Assembly (NCBI GenBank): GCA_963556065.3 | Contig: CAUVYH020000015.1 | Location: 1-64,000, forward strand | Source: JBAXTE01 sp963556065 | GTDB taxonomy: Bacteria > Bacteroidota > Bacteroidia > Bacteroidales > WCHB1-69 | Direction of reading: 5' to 3' | Length of the DNA: 64,000 nt | In this document: piece by piece, positions 36,348-46,152 of the stretch | How the letters are laid out: the number at the start of each line of letters is the position of its first letter | How positions within the stretch are numbered: position 1 is the stretch's first letter | Translations under genes and position numbers: made by a program | The notes under the pieces: generated by a model | Seen by the model: only the letters and a program-made list of their open reading frames with translations | Database searches by the model: none | What the model was told of the DNA's origin: nothing

Positions 36348-38620
36348 CGGACGTTGATTTTTAAATGAGTATTTTTTACCGCATTGGATTTAATTTCAAT
36401 ATCAAGTTGATCTGCATTAAAGTTGGCTCCATGAATGGTAAAGGTGATAAAATCAGTACCTTGCTTTTCGATTTCATTTCGGTTAAATTGAACTTCAACA
36501 GCATTTGATGACACCAAGATACTATCGATTTTTAAAGTTCCGGAACCTCTGTTTTGATATTGAATCGTAATTCGCTTAGTTTCGGTGTTGCTCAATTTTC
36601 CGATACTGATTTCATTTGAGGGTAGCGATAATTTGGGTAAGGTATCAAATATGGATTTTGTCTTTTCCGATTCGTACATCACAATTTGGATCCTACGTTC
36701 GAGAGCTGCCGCTCTACTATACACCGAATTGCGAATGTCATTAGGGTTATCGCTCACCATGCTATTCGCTTCAGTTTTGCCTATGGGCGCATCAAACAGC
36801 TCAAGTTTGGCACCGTTTTTTGAATGCCCGTTTAAGTATGGACTGAATATGTGATCGCGATATTCGTAAATGTAATTTTTTAAACTGGAAATTCTGCGCA
36901 TGGCCAATTTCATATTATATTCGGCAGTATGTAGAGGGCTGGTGTATCCTTTAATGGTAATTTTTACCTGATTCCCCTGTTCCAAGTCCTCTAGCAGCCA
37001 TTTAGAAAAGAGCTCCAAATCGGAAAATCCTTTTTTTACATAGTCGTTAAAAAAGTCATCAATATCCTTTCTTGCTTTTTCTGCGTCGCTTCCTGATAAT
37101 CCTTTTGCATATTCGCCACGATACAGTTCTTTTAACTCAAAATAGTTGGCTAATGTTGTTTTGTAATTTTTATCAGTGGTTGTTTTTGTAGTTGCGGGGT
37201 CGGGCTCATCATTGTGGAAATAGAGCGTGAGTGGTAATATTTCTTTAATGCGTTGTTCGATATTAGTTGTGTCTATAAAAAGTGTATCTTGTGAAAGCGT
37301 TGATAAAGGCTTACTTTTGTTCCATTCATAATAATAAATATCATTGCAGCAAGTTTCGCCTTTCAGATAAAACGATCCCGTGCGATTAGATGTAAGATAA
37401 CCGTCATTATCTACCTCATTTACGGTAAAATAGATATCATTGGCGGTTGAGTTTATCGGCACTCCCATGTTTTTGGGTTGAGACCATTGATTTAATCCTC
37501 CTTTGGACGAAAAAACATCGAACCCTCCGATTCCTTCATGCGTATCGGAACTAAAGTACAATGCGGAATCTGGAGTGTGGTAAAAAGGAGTTATTTCATC
37601 TCCAACCGTATTGATGTTACTTCCCAGATTCACAGGGTCGGCATATTTTCCCTGTTTAACAACAGAATACCAAATATCCATTCCCCCAAATCCATTGCTT
37701 CGATCGGATGCAAAATAAAGTACGTCAAAATCATCTCCACTAACATAGCAAGGTTGTGTGGTCGTACTGCCCGGCAAATTAATTCGTCGGGTTAAACGTT
37801 CCGGCTTTTTCCATTTATGTTTTACACATTCACTTACCCAGATTTCACAGCTGAGCTTAGGTGCCGTATTCACACATCGGCTAAAAAACAGTTTTGATTT
37901 ATCTGCAGAAAAAGAGATATTTCCGTTATTGGTTTTGAGGTCATTGACAGAGCCTTTAAGCTCTTTGGCATTGGAAAATCCTGCAATAGACATTTTGGAT
38001 CGAAAAATTTTGGAGACAAAAACTCCGGGAAGAACAGATCCTTCTTCTTCTGCAACAACTCTCCGCAATGATGAAAAATAGAGTGCTGTGTCTGAAAGTT
38101 GAATCGCTCCAAATTCCGAATAAGGAGTGTTAATGTTCGCACCAAGATGTTCTACCGTAACGGGTATCGTATCGTGGATAATCCATTTAGCTCGTTCACA
38201 TGATTTAATCTCTTTTTTAGCTCGCTCAATATGCTTGATATTTCCTTTGTTGAGTAAATATTTATTAAGATAGCTGATGGAAATATCGTAATTGCCGATT
38301 TGTTTTTCCATTAAGGCATACCAATATGTAGCTTCCGGAAAAGTTTCGGTGCTGTCGAGTTTGCTCACATACAGATACCAATGGGCTGCTTCGGGGTAAG
38401 AGTTATATAACCGTAGTGATTCGGCATATTGGTATGAAATATCGAGTGGCGCATTGGAGGCTTCGTTTAAAATTCTAGCATAGGCATTCGCAGCCGAAAA
38501 ATAGTCTCCTTCGTTGAAATATTGATTTGCTTCCTGTATAACTTCCTGTTCGGTGTTTTGTGAATACCCCAAGCTACAAGAAATAGTTAGAGCTGCAAGT
38601 ATGATTCTTATTTTGTTCAT
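36344..38620 (-). CDS. OmpA-family protein of a T9SS type B cassette (TPR, beta-propeller, OmpA-like)
   Basis: 758 residues from the ATG at 38620, which opens the signal peptide KIRIILAALTISCSLGYSQ; the longer frame has no signal. Order: TPR-like (about 25-165), PD40/WD40-type beta-propeller (about 185-430; YFASDRSNGFGGMDIWYS, SSDTHEGIGGFDVFSSKGG), an expanded OmpA-like domain (about 470-660; GYTSPLHTAEYNMKLAMRRI), and a C-terminal DUF1573-like beta domain. The usual peptidoglycan-contacting Asp appears replaced here by Ser. The domain set is like PorE, which anchors T9SS parts to the wall. It is the third gene of the adhesin, PorP/SprF and OmpA operon. Confidence 0.8.
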   Translation of the reverse strand: MNKIRIILAALTISCSLGYSQNTEQEVIQEANQYFNEGDYFSAANAYARILNEASNAPLDISYQYAESLRLYNSYPEAAHWYLYVSKLDSTETFPEATYWYALMEKQIGNYDISISYLNKYLLNKGNIKHIERAKKEIKSCERAKWIIHDTIPVTVEHLGANINTPYSEFGAIQLSDTALYFSSLRRVVAEEEGSVLPGVFVSKIFRSKMSIAGFSNAKELKGSVNDLKTNNGNISFSADKSKLFFSRCVNTAPKLSCEIWVSECVKHKWKKPERLTRRINLPGSTTTQPCYVSGDDFDVLYFASDRSNGFGGMDIWYSVVKQGKYADPVNLGSNINTVGDEITPFYHTPDSALYFSSDTHEGIGGFDVFSSKGGLNQWSQPKNMGVPINSTANDIYFTVNEVDNDGYLTSNRTGSFYLKGETCCNDIYYYEWNKSKPLSTLSQDTLFIDTTNIEQRIKEILPLTLYFHNDEPDPATTKTTTDKNYKTTLANYFELKELYRGEYAKGLSGSDAEKARKDIDDFFNDYVKKGFSDLELFSKWLLEDLEQGNQVKITIKGYTSPLHTAEYNMKLAMRRISSLKNYIYEYRDHIFSPYLNGHSKNGAKLELFDAPIGKTEANSMVSDNPNDIRNSVYSRAAALERRIQIVMYESEKTKSIFDTLPKLSLPSNEISIGKLSNTETKRITIQYQNRGSGTLKIDSILVSSNAVEVQFNRNEIEKQGTDFITFTIHGANFNADQLDIEIKSNAVKNTHLKINVR

Positions 38621-38631
38621 GGTTGCTGTTG

Positions 38632-39657
38632 TTAGAATATCGGACATGGCACCTCTCTTATTTTTCGAAGTTTTTCCTTTTTGAATATGTAGTTGAACGA
38701 AATTTCCCATCCGCCCTGGTAACGGCTCGCATTGTGCAACTTAGAAGTGTTGATGTCGTAACTTATCCCCAGATGATATCCCTGATATTCTGCTCCCACC
38801 GTGAGGTATGCCGCATCTCCAGCGCGATAAAAAATTCCGCCGTTAAATGTAGTGTAAGTATCCGGTTTCTTGTCAAATATATAACGGGTTTGTCCTCCGA
38901 TAATAAACTCACGGTAGGTGCCTTGTATGGATGCCATTAGCATAGGGTAAATATCCAGGTCGTCATTTGCTTTTTGTTGGGTGGTAAAAGTGAGCATGGT
39001 TTTTATATCCATACGGGTAAACTTATCTTCAAAAATTGATTGATAGGGGCGATTTAAATGAGATACGCTTAACCCGACCTGATATGATTTTCTGTAACGT
39101 GGCTGATATACCCAAGCTCCTCCGACGGAAAAATCTCCGTAAAAGAAGTTGCTTTTCGGAAATTGCTCGCTATTGGCATAATTAGGATCATAACGGCCGT
39201 TTACAAATTGCTCGTCAAAATAGAGTTCCGAATAGGTAATATTACGTTGAACTCCGCCAAATTGGGCACCTGCACAAATAAAATTGTTATTTCGCCGATT
39301 GATTGCTTTAATATATGAAAGAGAGATGTTAAGTTGGGTGGTGCCAAAATGCGAGTCGCCGGCAACATCACGGTAGGCACTGATACCCATGCCAAATAGA
39401 TCTTGCTCGTAAGGGCGCTTTGCGATTGGAAAATCGTAGGCTGCCAAAGTCGTCGTGTATGGCTTTGTTACGGCATTCCATTGTATTCGTTGGTTGATTG
39501 TGGCTCGTCCGTTTCCGTCAAAATAACCTGCCAGAGCCGGATTAATATTGTGTATGGTCGTCCAAAATTGTGAAAAATGGATGTCTTGAGACTGTCCATT
39601 AATCGCAATGGCTAAAAAGCTTAACACAAACAATATATGATAACGCCCTGTTTTCAA
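38632..39657 (-). CDS. PorP/SprF-family type IX secretion membrane protein
   Basis: 341 residues. A signal peptide (about 1-24) precedes SQDIHFSQFWTTIHNINPAL, the start typical of PorP/SprF outer-membrane barrels, and NPALAGYFDGNGRATINQR, then FYRAGDAAYLTVGAEYQG. Such proteins pair with individual type B T9SS cargo and help fix it at the cell surface. The start codon appears to be TTG (39657): the next in-frame codons upstream are GTA ACA preceded by a stop, and no ATG lies before the mature region. It begins two bases after the adhesin stop, so it is probably translationally coupled to it. Confidence 0.85.
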   Translation of the reverse strand: MKTGRYHILFVLSFLAIAINGQSQDIHFSQFWTTIHNINPALAGYFDGNGRATINQRIQWNAVTKPYTTTLAAYDFPIAKRPYEQDLFGMGISAYRDVAGDSHFGTTQLNISLSYIKAINRRNNNFICAGAQFGGVQRNITYSELYFDEQFVNGRYDPNYANSEQFPKSNFFYGDFSVGGAWVYQPRYRKSYQVGLSVSHLNRPYQSIFEDKFTRMDIKTMLTFTTQQKANDDLDIYPMLMASIQGTYREFIIGGQTRYIFDKKPDTYTTFNGGIFYRAGDAAYLTVGAEYQGYHLGISYDINTSKLHNASRYQGGWEISFNYIFKKEKLRKIREVPCPIF

Positions 39658-39659
39658 TG

Positions 39660-42600
39660 TTACTTAATTAATGTAATATTACCCTTTTTTATGTATTTCT
39701 CCTTTGTTATGCAAGTGGCATCGAGATAATAAACATACACTGCGGGATCACACTTTCTCCCCCTGAATGTACCGTCCCAGCCTTTGTTAATATCTGTCGT
39801 TTCAAATACTTTTTCGCCCCATCGGTCGTAAATGGCAAAATAAAGATCCGAGATAATTTCGCTTCGAACATAAACCTTGTCATTTTTTTGATCGATGTTC
39901 GGGGTAAATGCATTTGGAACATAAATTAACGGCTCGCTGCAAAGCACTTCCTTAACATAAATGTTTACCGTATCGGTTTTTTCACATCCAAAAGAATCAT
40001 AAACGTGTACAATATATTCTGCAGAACCGTTTGGGGTGGCGGTTGGATTATGGATGTGTGCGTTGGATAATGAAGTCGGAGGAGTCCAGTGGTAAGTGAA
40101 TCCGTTAATCACAGTAGCATCTAATTGTACGGTCTGAGATTGGTAAATCGTATCGGGAGATGCCCAAGCGTAAACAGGAATGGGAAAGTAGGAGGTGTCG
40201 GAAATTGAAAAGTTAAATGTGAGGGAGCAGTTGTTGTGGTCCGTAACGGTAACGGAATGGTTGCCTAAACATAATAGTGTGGCGTGGAGCAATTGCTGTC
40301 CGTTATCCCAATTTACCGAATACGGAGAAATTCCACCCGATATGGTGATATCGGCGGTGCCATTGCAAATTCCGGCACAGGGAACTTTCGTTGTTATAAT
40401 GGTAGCAGTGAGCAATTCGGGCTGGAGCACTTCAAAAGTGGTGTCGAAAGTGCATCCATGAGCGTCCGTGATGCTGACAGCATAATTTCCTAAACATAAA
40501 TTACTGTTTATAGAGTCGGTACTTGTCCCGTTTGACCAGACATACGAATAGGGAGGAGTGCCCCCGATCGCTGTTATCGCGATAGATCCGGTACATGTGC
40601 CATTGCAATTGGGAGTGGTAATCGTACTATGTGATATTGTTAATAGATTTGGTTGTACGATTTCGGCAAAAACATTGCGGATACATCCGTGACTTTCAGT
40701 AACGGTGGCATTGTATATTCCGTTGCAGAGATTAAATAAGGTGTCGTTTATAGAACCCGTGTTCCAAAGATATTGGTATGGCGGGACTCCTGCATTCGCA
40801 GTTATTGCTGCTTGGCCGTTGCATTCCAGATAACATCTGGGCATAATTAAATTGGCTACTGCATTAAACGAGGAAGTATCCGTAATTGTGATAGACCCTG
40901 TTTTGGTGCACTGGTTCTGATCGGTTACCGTAATTGTATAGGTGCCGGCATACAATGATGAAATAGAGTCGAGCGTTGATCCTGTTACCCAGTGATATTG
41001 ATATGGTAGCGTTCCTCCTGACACCACGACTCTCGCCATGCCGTTATTTAAACCGTCACATACAACACGAGCGGTATCCGAAAAAGAGATGTGTATTGAA
41101 TCGGGTTGTGTAATCGTTTGGTTTATAACTAATTTGCATCCGTGCTGATCGGTAATCGTGCTGGTATAATTGCCAACACAAAGTTCTGAAGCAATAGGGG
41201 TAACTACAGTGGAATTATGGCTCCATGCATAGCTGTATGGAGCAACTCCTGAATTTGGGTTGAGTTCTATGCTCCCATTGCACAGCCCGTAGCACTGTAC
41301 TTGTGAAACAGATATAGGAGACGCTATTCTGATTACATTTACAAGAACCGTGGCGGTGTCTTTACATCCGAAACTGTTGGTGCCCGTGGCAATGTAGATA
41401 ATCGTGTCGGGTGGCGATACAATTGCATTGGCATTGTTTGCGCCGGATATGATAGAGCTGGCAGGAGTCCATTGATAGGTTACAGGAAGGGATGGAAAGT
41501 TATTTGTTGCACTGATTGTGATGGTATCGCCATAGCAAATAGTAAATGGCGATATTGCCGAAATATTTGCTTCTGAAATATTAACGGTAACAGAATCAAT
41601 GCTTTCGCAATAATTATTTTTTGCTTTTATATAAAATGTAGTAGTGTGAGAAACGATCGGGCTATAATTTGGAAGTGCGGTGTTGGTGTTTAATACCGGA
41701 TTAAAAGATAAATTATCGGACCAGATATATTGCGTTGCTCCGCCTGAAGCGATGGCTGAGAGATGTGCCGTATCATTACGGCATAATGTAACGCTGTTGC
41801 CGGCATCCACTTGCAGATTATACACATTTACTTTTTGAAGTAGCGTATCGGTGCAAACGCTGTTACTAATAAGAAGAAGGTAGGTAGTTGTTGTGGGGGG
41901 GGTAGCAATCGGATTTGAAATTGCAGCATTACTCAGATTAGTAGGAGGTTGCCAGTTGTAAGTGATGTTACCGGATCCTGCAGGAGGAATTCCGATTTGA
42001 ACAAAATCACCGGTACAAAGGTTTTTCTCCGAAAGAGTATCGCGACTGTTCGAGAGCACAATAATTGTTTTTGTCATGGTGTCGGCAAGATTGCAGCTGG
42101 TTGAGTTACTTACAATGAGTCGGACATCATACTGCCCCGATTGAGTGTAGGTATGCGTTGGATTTTGAGCATTTGAATTGGCACTGCCATCGCCAAAGTT
42201 CCAGTTCCATAAGGTGGTGCCCACAGTTGCGGTAGATGAGTTGTTGGTAAAAGATACGGTAGCAGGAGCACATACCAAGGGGGGCATATCGAAATCGGCA
42301 ATTAGTGCCGGGATGTCAAAATCGAACTTTATAACACCCATATTGCAGTTGTAACTGTTATTGGTTTGTGACCAAACTCCGGGAATTGTTGGAAAATCGT
42401 CATTACTGCCGCAACCGGCACAAACGGCTTGATAAATTTTTCCTTTTTTATCAAAACGGCTCGTTCCTCCATCTACATGTTCATGAGAGGTGGGTCCACC
42501 GAAAAAAGTGGCGTATTCAAGAGTTGAAGCATCATCTTTTACCACGATAAAATAATAATCATGGTTATCCGTAGTCGTTTGAAATGCCCCCGGTGTTATA

Positions 42601-44573
42601 GGAAGCCCACTGGTGCCTCCAAATCCGTTGAGTGCAGGTCCGCCCCATCCCGACATGTAAATATTGTTGCAATAGTCCACCAAAAGAGCTGTGGGAGAGA
42701 TGTCGGGTCCCCCATTGCCGGTGCCGAAGGCTGTTGACCAAACGATAGATTGCAGATTGGGTGTAAGTTTTGATAGAAATTGACCGCCACCGGGATGGTT
42801 CCATAGTGCATTCTGGATAAATGTGTTGCCCGTAGCTGCGGTTTGTCCAAACAAGAATACATTCGATGATTTGTCGGTCTTTGTTAAATACACTTGATCA
42901 TAAGCATTTGAACCGTAATAACTGGAGGCTATAATAGCGGTGCCGTTTTCATTAATTTTAGAGATGAACCCATCGGAAACGCCGCCTTGATAAGTAGGGT
43001 GGACAACCCCGAGAGTTGTTGGAAAGTTTGTTGAGTTCGTTCCTCCGGCGACATAAATATTATTTTCCCGATCGATTTGAATACTATAACAAGCATCGCT
43101 GTTTGTTCCTCCTAAATAGGAAGACCAAATTAAATTGGTAAGGTTCTGGTTCATTTTGATGATACACCCATCTTGGTCTCCACCGCCAAAAACAGGCTGG
43201 AACGCACTTGCGCTAACTGGTAAATTTGTCGATTTAGTACTACTTACTACATAAACATTACTGTTGTTGTCAACCATGATTTCGCCTCTAACATCGTCTG
43301 CATAATTCTTTTTTAACACCGAAACACCGTTTAATCCGTCGTTGTCGGTTCCCCCATAGAATGTAGAGCCTAATAATGTTTGCCCGTCTGCCGCAAATTT
43401 TGTGATGACAATATCCGATCCGTTAGGATATTGAAGAACATACGTAAGCGTATAATTAGTGCCGCCGTTAAAAGTGTTGTCGTAGCATCCGGCAGTGGTC
43501 GGATAATTTGCAGATCCCGTAGTTCCTAGTACATAGAGCTCATTATTGTTATTTACTACCAGGCTATTCGGAACTTCAGTACCGCTACCTCCCAGGTAGG
43601 TGGAAAATATCAAAGCATTACCTGTAGTATTGAATTTTGTGATGGAAATATCGCAGCTGCCGCTTCCGTATGAGATTTGATACGCTCCAATTGTTGTAGG
43701 ATAGCCTGTTCCGAAAACACTACCTCCGGAATACAAATTACCGTTTTGGTCGTAGGTGGCCGTATATCCCCAGTTATCGGCAGTAGAACCCGAATAGGTG
43801 GAAAATACCAATGTGGGATCAATCACTAACTGTAGATTGGGGTCGTAATCGCCTAATTTATAGTTTACGATGTTGTTTTTGATTTCAAAATCACAATCCA
43901 CCGACACTTTTTTGCCATCTCTAATTTGATAAGCATACGGCTTGATTTCAACAATGTCGGTAATGCTTGTTTTTACGATTATATTTCCTTTAGATAAAGA
44001 CAGTCCTTCCGCTCCTTTATAATCGATTTTAATCAGATTGGTATTGGTGTGAGGAGCCAAAATAAAGTCGTATTTAAAATGATGGTTGTCTGAATAAACC
44101 TTTAAATCGATGCCTGGATATAGGCTTTTATAAGTTATCGCTTCATACGCTTTAACTCCGGAAGCCCATTTTTTTGGTATATTTCCGATGTAATAGTTCT
44201 CATAATCGGGAAATTCATTTTCTGTAGAAAAAGAAACGTTTTTGTTTGCACCGAGGAATTGCATCTGAATTGCGTGTGCCTTTATCGTGTTATCTATAGG
44301 AGGTGTAGTGGGAGGCATGTAACTGCTTATATACTTAAAATAAACCAATCGTTCAATTGCGGTTTGGTCTTTAATCACAAAGGTAATTCTGTCGGATTCT
44401 AAGAAAAAGGCTCCGCTCCGAATTTGAGATTTATATTTTATCATGGACTCCCATTGTCCTTTATTCTCTGAGAATCTCCATTTAGAAGCTCCTTCAAGGG
44501 TGTCGCGATGATGTGCAAAAAGCACAATTGGTATAAAAAATATAAGAAAGAAAACGCTTATTTTGATTTTCAT
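39660..44573 (-). CDS. giant secreted adhesin-like protein with gliding/T9SS type B sorting domain
   Basis: 1637 residues from the ATG at 44573 (the open frame begins three codons earlier at a TTG). Signal peptide, then an N-terminal DUF7948-like region (FSENKGQWESMIKYKS), SBBP beta-propeller repeats (about 260-720; e.g. LVFSTYSGSTADNWGYTATY), a PKD domain (about 760-850; WNWNFGDGSANSNAQNPTHT), several Ig/PKD-like units, then six or so SprB-type repeats (pattern GTPPYSYVWSNG, GNY, TDAHGC; about 1100-1480). The last 85 residues are the type B sorting domain (YVPNAFTPN, YDRWGEKVFET). It should be exported by T9SS and displayed with the PorP/SprF partner downstream. Confidence 0.9.
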   Translation of the reverse strand: MKIKISVFFLIFFIPIVLFAHHRDTLEGASKWRFSENKGQWESMIKYKSQIRSGAFFLESDRITFVIKDQTAIERLVYFKYISSYMPPTTPPIDNTIKAHAIQMQFLGANKNVSFSTENEFPDYENYYIGNIPKKWASGVKAYEAITYKSLYPGIDLKVYSDNHHFKYDFILAPHTNTNLIKIDYKGAEGLSLSKGNIIVKTSITDIVEIKPYAYQIRDGKKVSVDCDFEIKNNIVNYKLGDYDPNLQLVIDPTLVFSTYSGSTADNWGYTATYDQNGNLYSGGSVFGTGYPTTIGAYQISYGSGSCDISITKFNTTGNALIFSTYLGGSGTEVPNSLVVNNNNELYVLGTTGSANYPTTAGCYDNTFNGGTNYTLTYVLQYPNGSDIVITKFAADGQTLLGSTFYGGTDNDGLNGVSVLKKNYADDVRGEIMVDNNSNVYVVSSTKSTNLPVSASAFQPVFGGGDQDGCIIKMNQNLTNLIWSSYLGGTNSDACYSIQIDRENNIYVAGGTNSTNFPTTLGVVHPTYQGGVSDGFISKINENGTAIIASSYYGSNAYDQVYLTKTDKSSNVFLFGQTAATGNTFIQNALWNHPGGGQFLSKLTPNLQSIVWSTAFGTGNGGPDISPTALLVDYCNNIYMSGWGGPALNGFGGTSGLPITPGAFQTTTDNHDYYFIVVKDDASTLEYATFFGGPTSHEHVDGGTSRFDKKGKIYQAVCAGCGSNDDFPTIPGVWSQTNNSYNCNMGVIKFDFDIPALIADFDMPPLVCAPATVSFTNNSSTATVGTTLWNWNFGDGSANSNAQNPTHTYTQSGQYDVRLIVSNSTSCNLADTMTKTIIVLSNSRDTLSEKNLCTGDFVQIGIPPAGSGNITYNWQPPTNLSNAAISNPIATPPTTTTYLLLISNSVCTDTLLQKVNVYNLQVDAGNSVTLCRNDTAHLSAIASGGATQYIWSDNLSFNPVLNTNTALPNYSPIVSHTTTFYIKAKNNYCESIDSVTVNISEANISAISPFTICYGDTITISATNNFPSLPVTYQWTPASSIISGANNANAIVSPPDTIIYIATGTNSFGCKDTATVLVNVIRIASPISVSQVQCYGLCNGSIELNPNSGVAPYSYAWSHNSTVVTPIASELCVGNYTSTITDQHGCKLVINQTITQPDSIHISFSDTARVVCDGLNNGMARVVVSGGTLPYQYHWVTGSTLDSISSLYAGTYTITVTDQNQCTKTGSITITDTSSFNAVANLIMPRCYLECNGQAAITANAGVPPYQYLWNTGSINDTLFNLCNGIYNATVTESHGCIRNVFAEIVQPNLLTISHSTITTPNCNGTCTGSIAITAIGGTPPYSYVWSNGTSTDSINSNLCLGNYAVSITDAHGCTFDTTFEVLQPELLTATIITTKVPCAGICNGTADITISGGISPYSVNWDNGQQLLHATLLCLGNHSVTVTDHNNCSLTFNFSISDTSYFPIPVYAWASPDTIYQSQTVQLDATVINGFTYHWTPPTSLSNAHIHNPTATPNGSAEYIVHVYDSFGCEKTDTVNIYVKEVLCSEPLIYVPNAFTPNIDQKNDKVYVRSEIISDLYFAIYDRWGEKVFETTDINKGWDGTFRGRKCDPAVYVYYLDATCITKEKYIKKGNITLIK

Positions 44574-44611
44574 ATCACTCAATTATTTTTCCGACTCTCA
44601 CTATTTTGCTA

Positions 44612-44619
44612 TAAAGATA
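44612..44619 (-). promoter_or_regulatory. possible -7 box of the adhesin operon
   Basis: Minus strand reads TATCTTTA, one base off TAnnTTTG, 39 bases before the adhesin ATG. Weak. Confidence 0.3.
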
Positions 44620-44745
44620 CGATTTTTTGTAAAGTGATGAAAGATTTTGAGAATTTTTTTTAAGTTTTGTATAATTGTTTTTTTGAGAAAAATAGCGAAC
44701 AAATATTTTTATGTTTATTTTCGTTTATTATAATTAAAAAAATTG

Positions 44746-44753
44746 TAGTTTTG
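44746..44753 (+). promoter_or_regulatory. -7 promoter box of the aminopeptidase pair
   Basis: TAGTTTTG matches TAnnTTTG, 28 bases before the ATG at 44782. Confidence 0.5.
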
Positions 44754-44781
44754 GATAATTTTGAAATAAATTGAAATAATT

Positions 44782-46086
44782 ATGAAGTATAATTCTATTC
44801 CTGCCGGTTTTTTTGTTCGGAATCGTCAAAAGTTGGTTTCCAGAATGAAAAGCAATGCAATGGCTGTTTTTGTGTCCAATGATGAGATGCCGCGAAATGG
44901 AGATCAAAACTTTCCTTTTCGGCAAAATTCCGATTTTTTTTATCTCACGGGTATTGATCAAGAGGAAAGTATTCTCTGCATATTTCCGAACCACCCTAAC
45001 GAAAAGATGCGTGAAATTTTATTTGTGAAGAAAACCAACGAGCACATTGCAGTTTGGTATGGGCACAAATATACCAAAAAAGAAGCTACTGTTACTTCGG
45101 GGATTAAAAATGTAATGTGGCTTGAGGAGTTTGATGCACTTTTCCCCGAATTGATGTTTCAGGCAAAAAGCGTATATCTGAACCTACAGGAAAACAGTCG
45201 TTATTTTACGGAAATAGCTCGCAACGAACGTCGGTTTGCAGATAAGGTACAGCGTGATTATCCGCTCCAAAAATACCGCAGAGTAGCTGCAATTCTTACG
45301 GAATTAAGACTGGTGAAGGAACCGGAAGAACTTGATGCGCTCAAGAAAGCGTGCGATATTACGTGCAAGGCGTTTCTGAAATCGGTAAAGGCGATAAAAC
45401 CGGGTGCAATGGAATATGAAGTAGAGGCGGAACTTGTTGCGGAAATGATTCGTAACGGAGCTACCGGCCACTCCTTTGCACCTATCATTGCCGGAGGCAA
45501 AAGTGCTTGTGTATTGCACTATATCGAGAATAACAAGAAACTGCAGGATGGAGATTTGGTGCTAATGGATTTTGGAGCCGAGTATGCCAACTATGCAGGG
45601 GATTGTTCGCGTACAGTTCCCGTAAACGGAAAGTTCTCCCCGCGTCAGTTCGAAGTGTATGAAGCATGCTTATCGGTATATAAAAATGCCATTAAGCTCT
45701 TGGTTCCCGGAAATACCATCAATTTGGCCCAGAATGAAGTGGTAAAAATGATGGAAGAACAGTTTGTAAAATTAGGTCTGTTTACTCAGGAAGAATTGGA
45801 TCATCAAGATCCGGAAACTCCGTTATACAAAAAGTATTATATGCACAGCGTCTCTCATTTTATCGGCTTGGATGTTCATGATGTAGGAGGACGCGATGTT
45901 AAATTCGAAGAGGGGATGGTGCTTAGTTGCGAACCGGGAATCTATATTCCAGAAGAAGGAATAGGAATCCGCATCGAGACGGATGTAGTAGTTGCAGACG
46001 AGCCGGTCGATTTAATGAACAACCTTCCGGTAGAAGTTGCAGACATTGAAAATCTTTTTAAAAATAATAACAAAGTCAACGGCTAA
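44782..46086 (+). CDS. Xaa-Pro aminopeptidase (aminopeptidase P, M24)
   Basis: 434 residues, no signal peptide, so cytoplasmic. It removes N-terminal residues ahead of proline. N-terminal creatinase-like domain (about 20-170; NSDFFYLTGIDQEESILCIF) and C-terminal pita-bread domain with all five metal ligands: Asp in LMDFGAEYANYAGDCSRT (two), His in HFIGLDVHDVGG, Glu in CEPGIYIPEEG and Glu in IRIETDVV. Length is normal for PepP. It is followed after 66 bases by a second, diverged aminopeptidase P gene. Confidence 0.92.
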   Translation: MKYNSIPAGFFVRNRQKLVSRMKSNAMAVFVSNDEMPRNGDQNFPFRQNSDFFYLTGIDQEESILCIFPNHPNEKMREILFVKKTNEHIAVWYGHKYTKKEATVTSGIKNVMWLEEFDALFPELMFQAKSVYLNLQENSRYFTEIARNERRFADKVQRDYPLQKYRRVAAILTELRLVKEPEELDALKKACDITCKAFLKSVKAIKPGAMEYEVEAELVAEMIRNGATGHSFAPIIAGGKSACVLHYIENNKKLQDGDLVLMDFGAEYANYAGDCSRTVPVNGKFSPRQFEVYEACLSVYKNAIKLLVPGNTINLAQNEVVKMMEEQFVKLGLFTQEELDHQDPETPLYKKYYMHSVSHFIGLDVHDVGGRDVKFEEGMVLSCEPGIYIPEEGIGIRIETDVVVADEPVDLMNNLPVEVADIENLFKNNNKVNG

Positions 46087-46152
46087 GGCCAATAAATAAT
46101 TCTATGGGCGAATAGCTGACCGCTAGATATTCATAGTTAAAAAATACAATAT

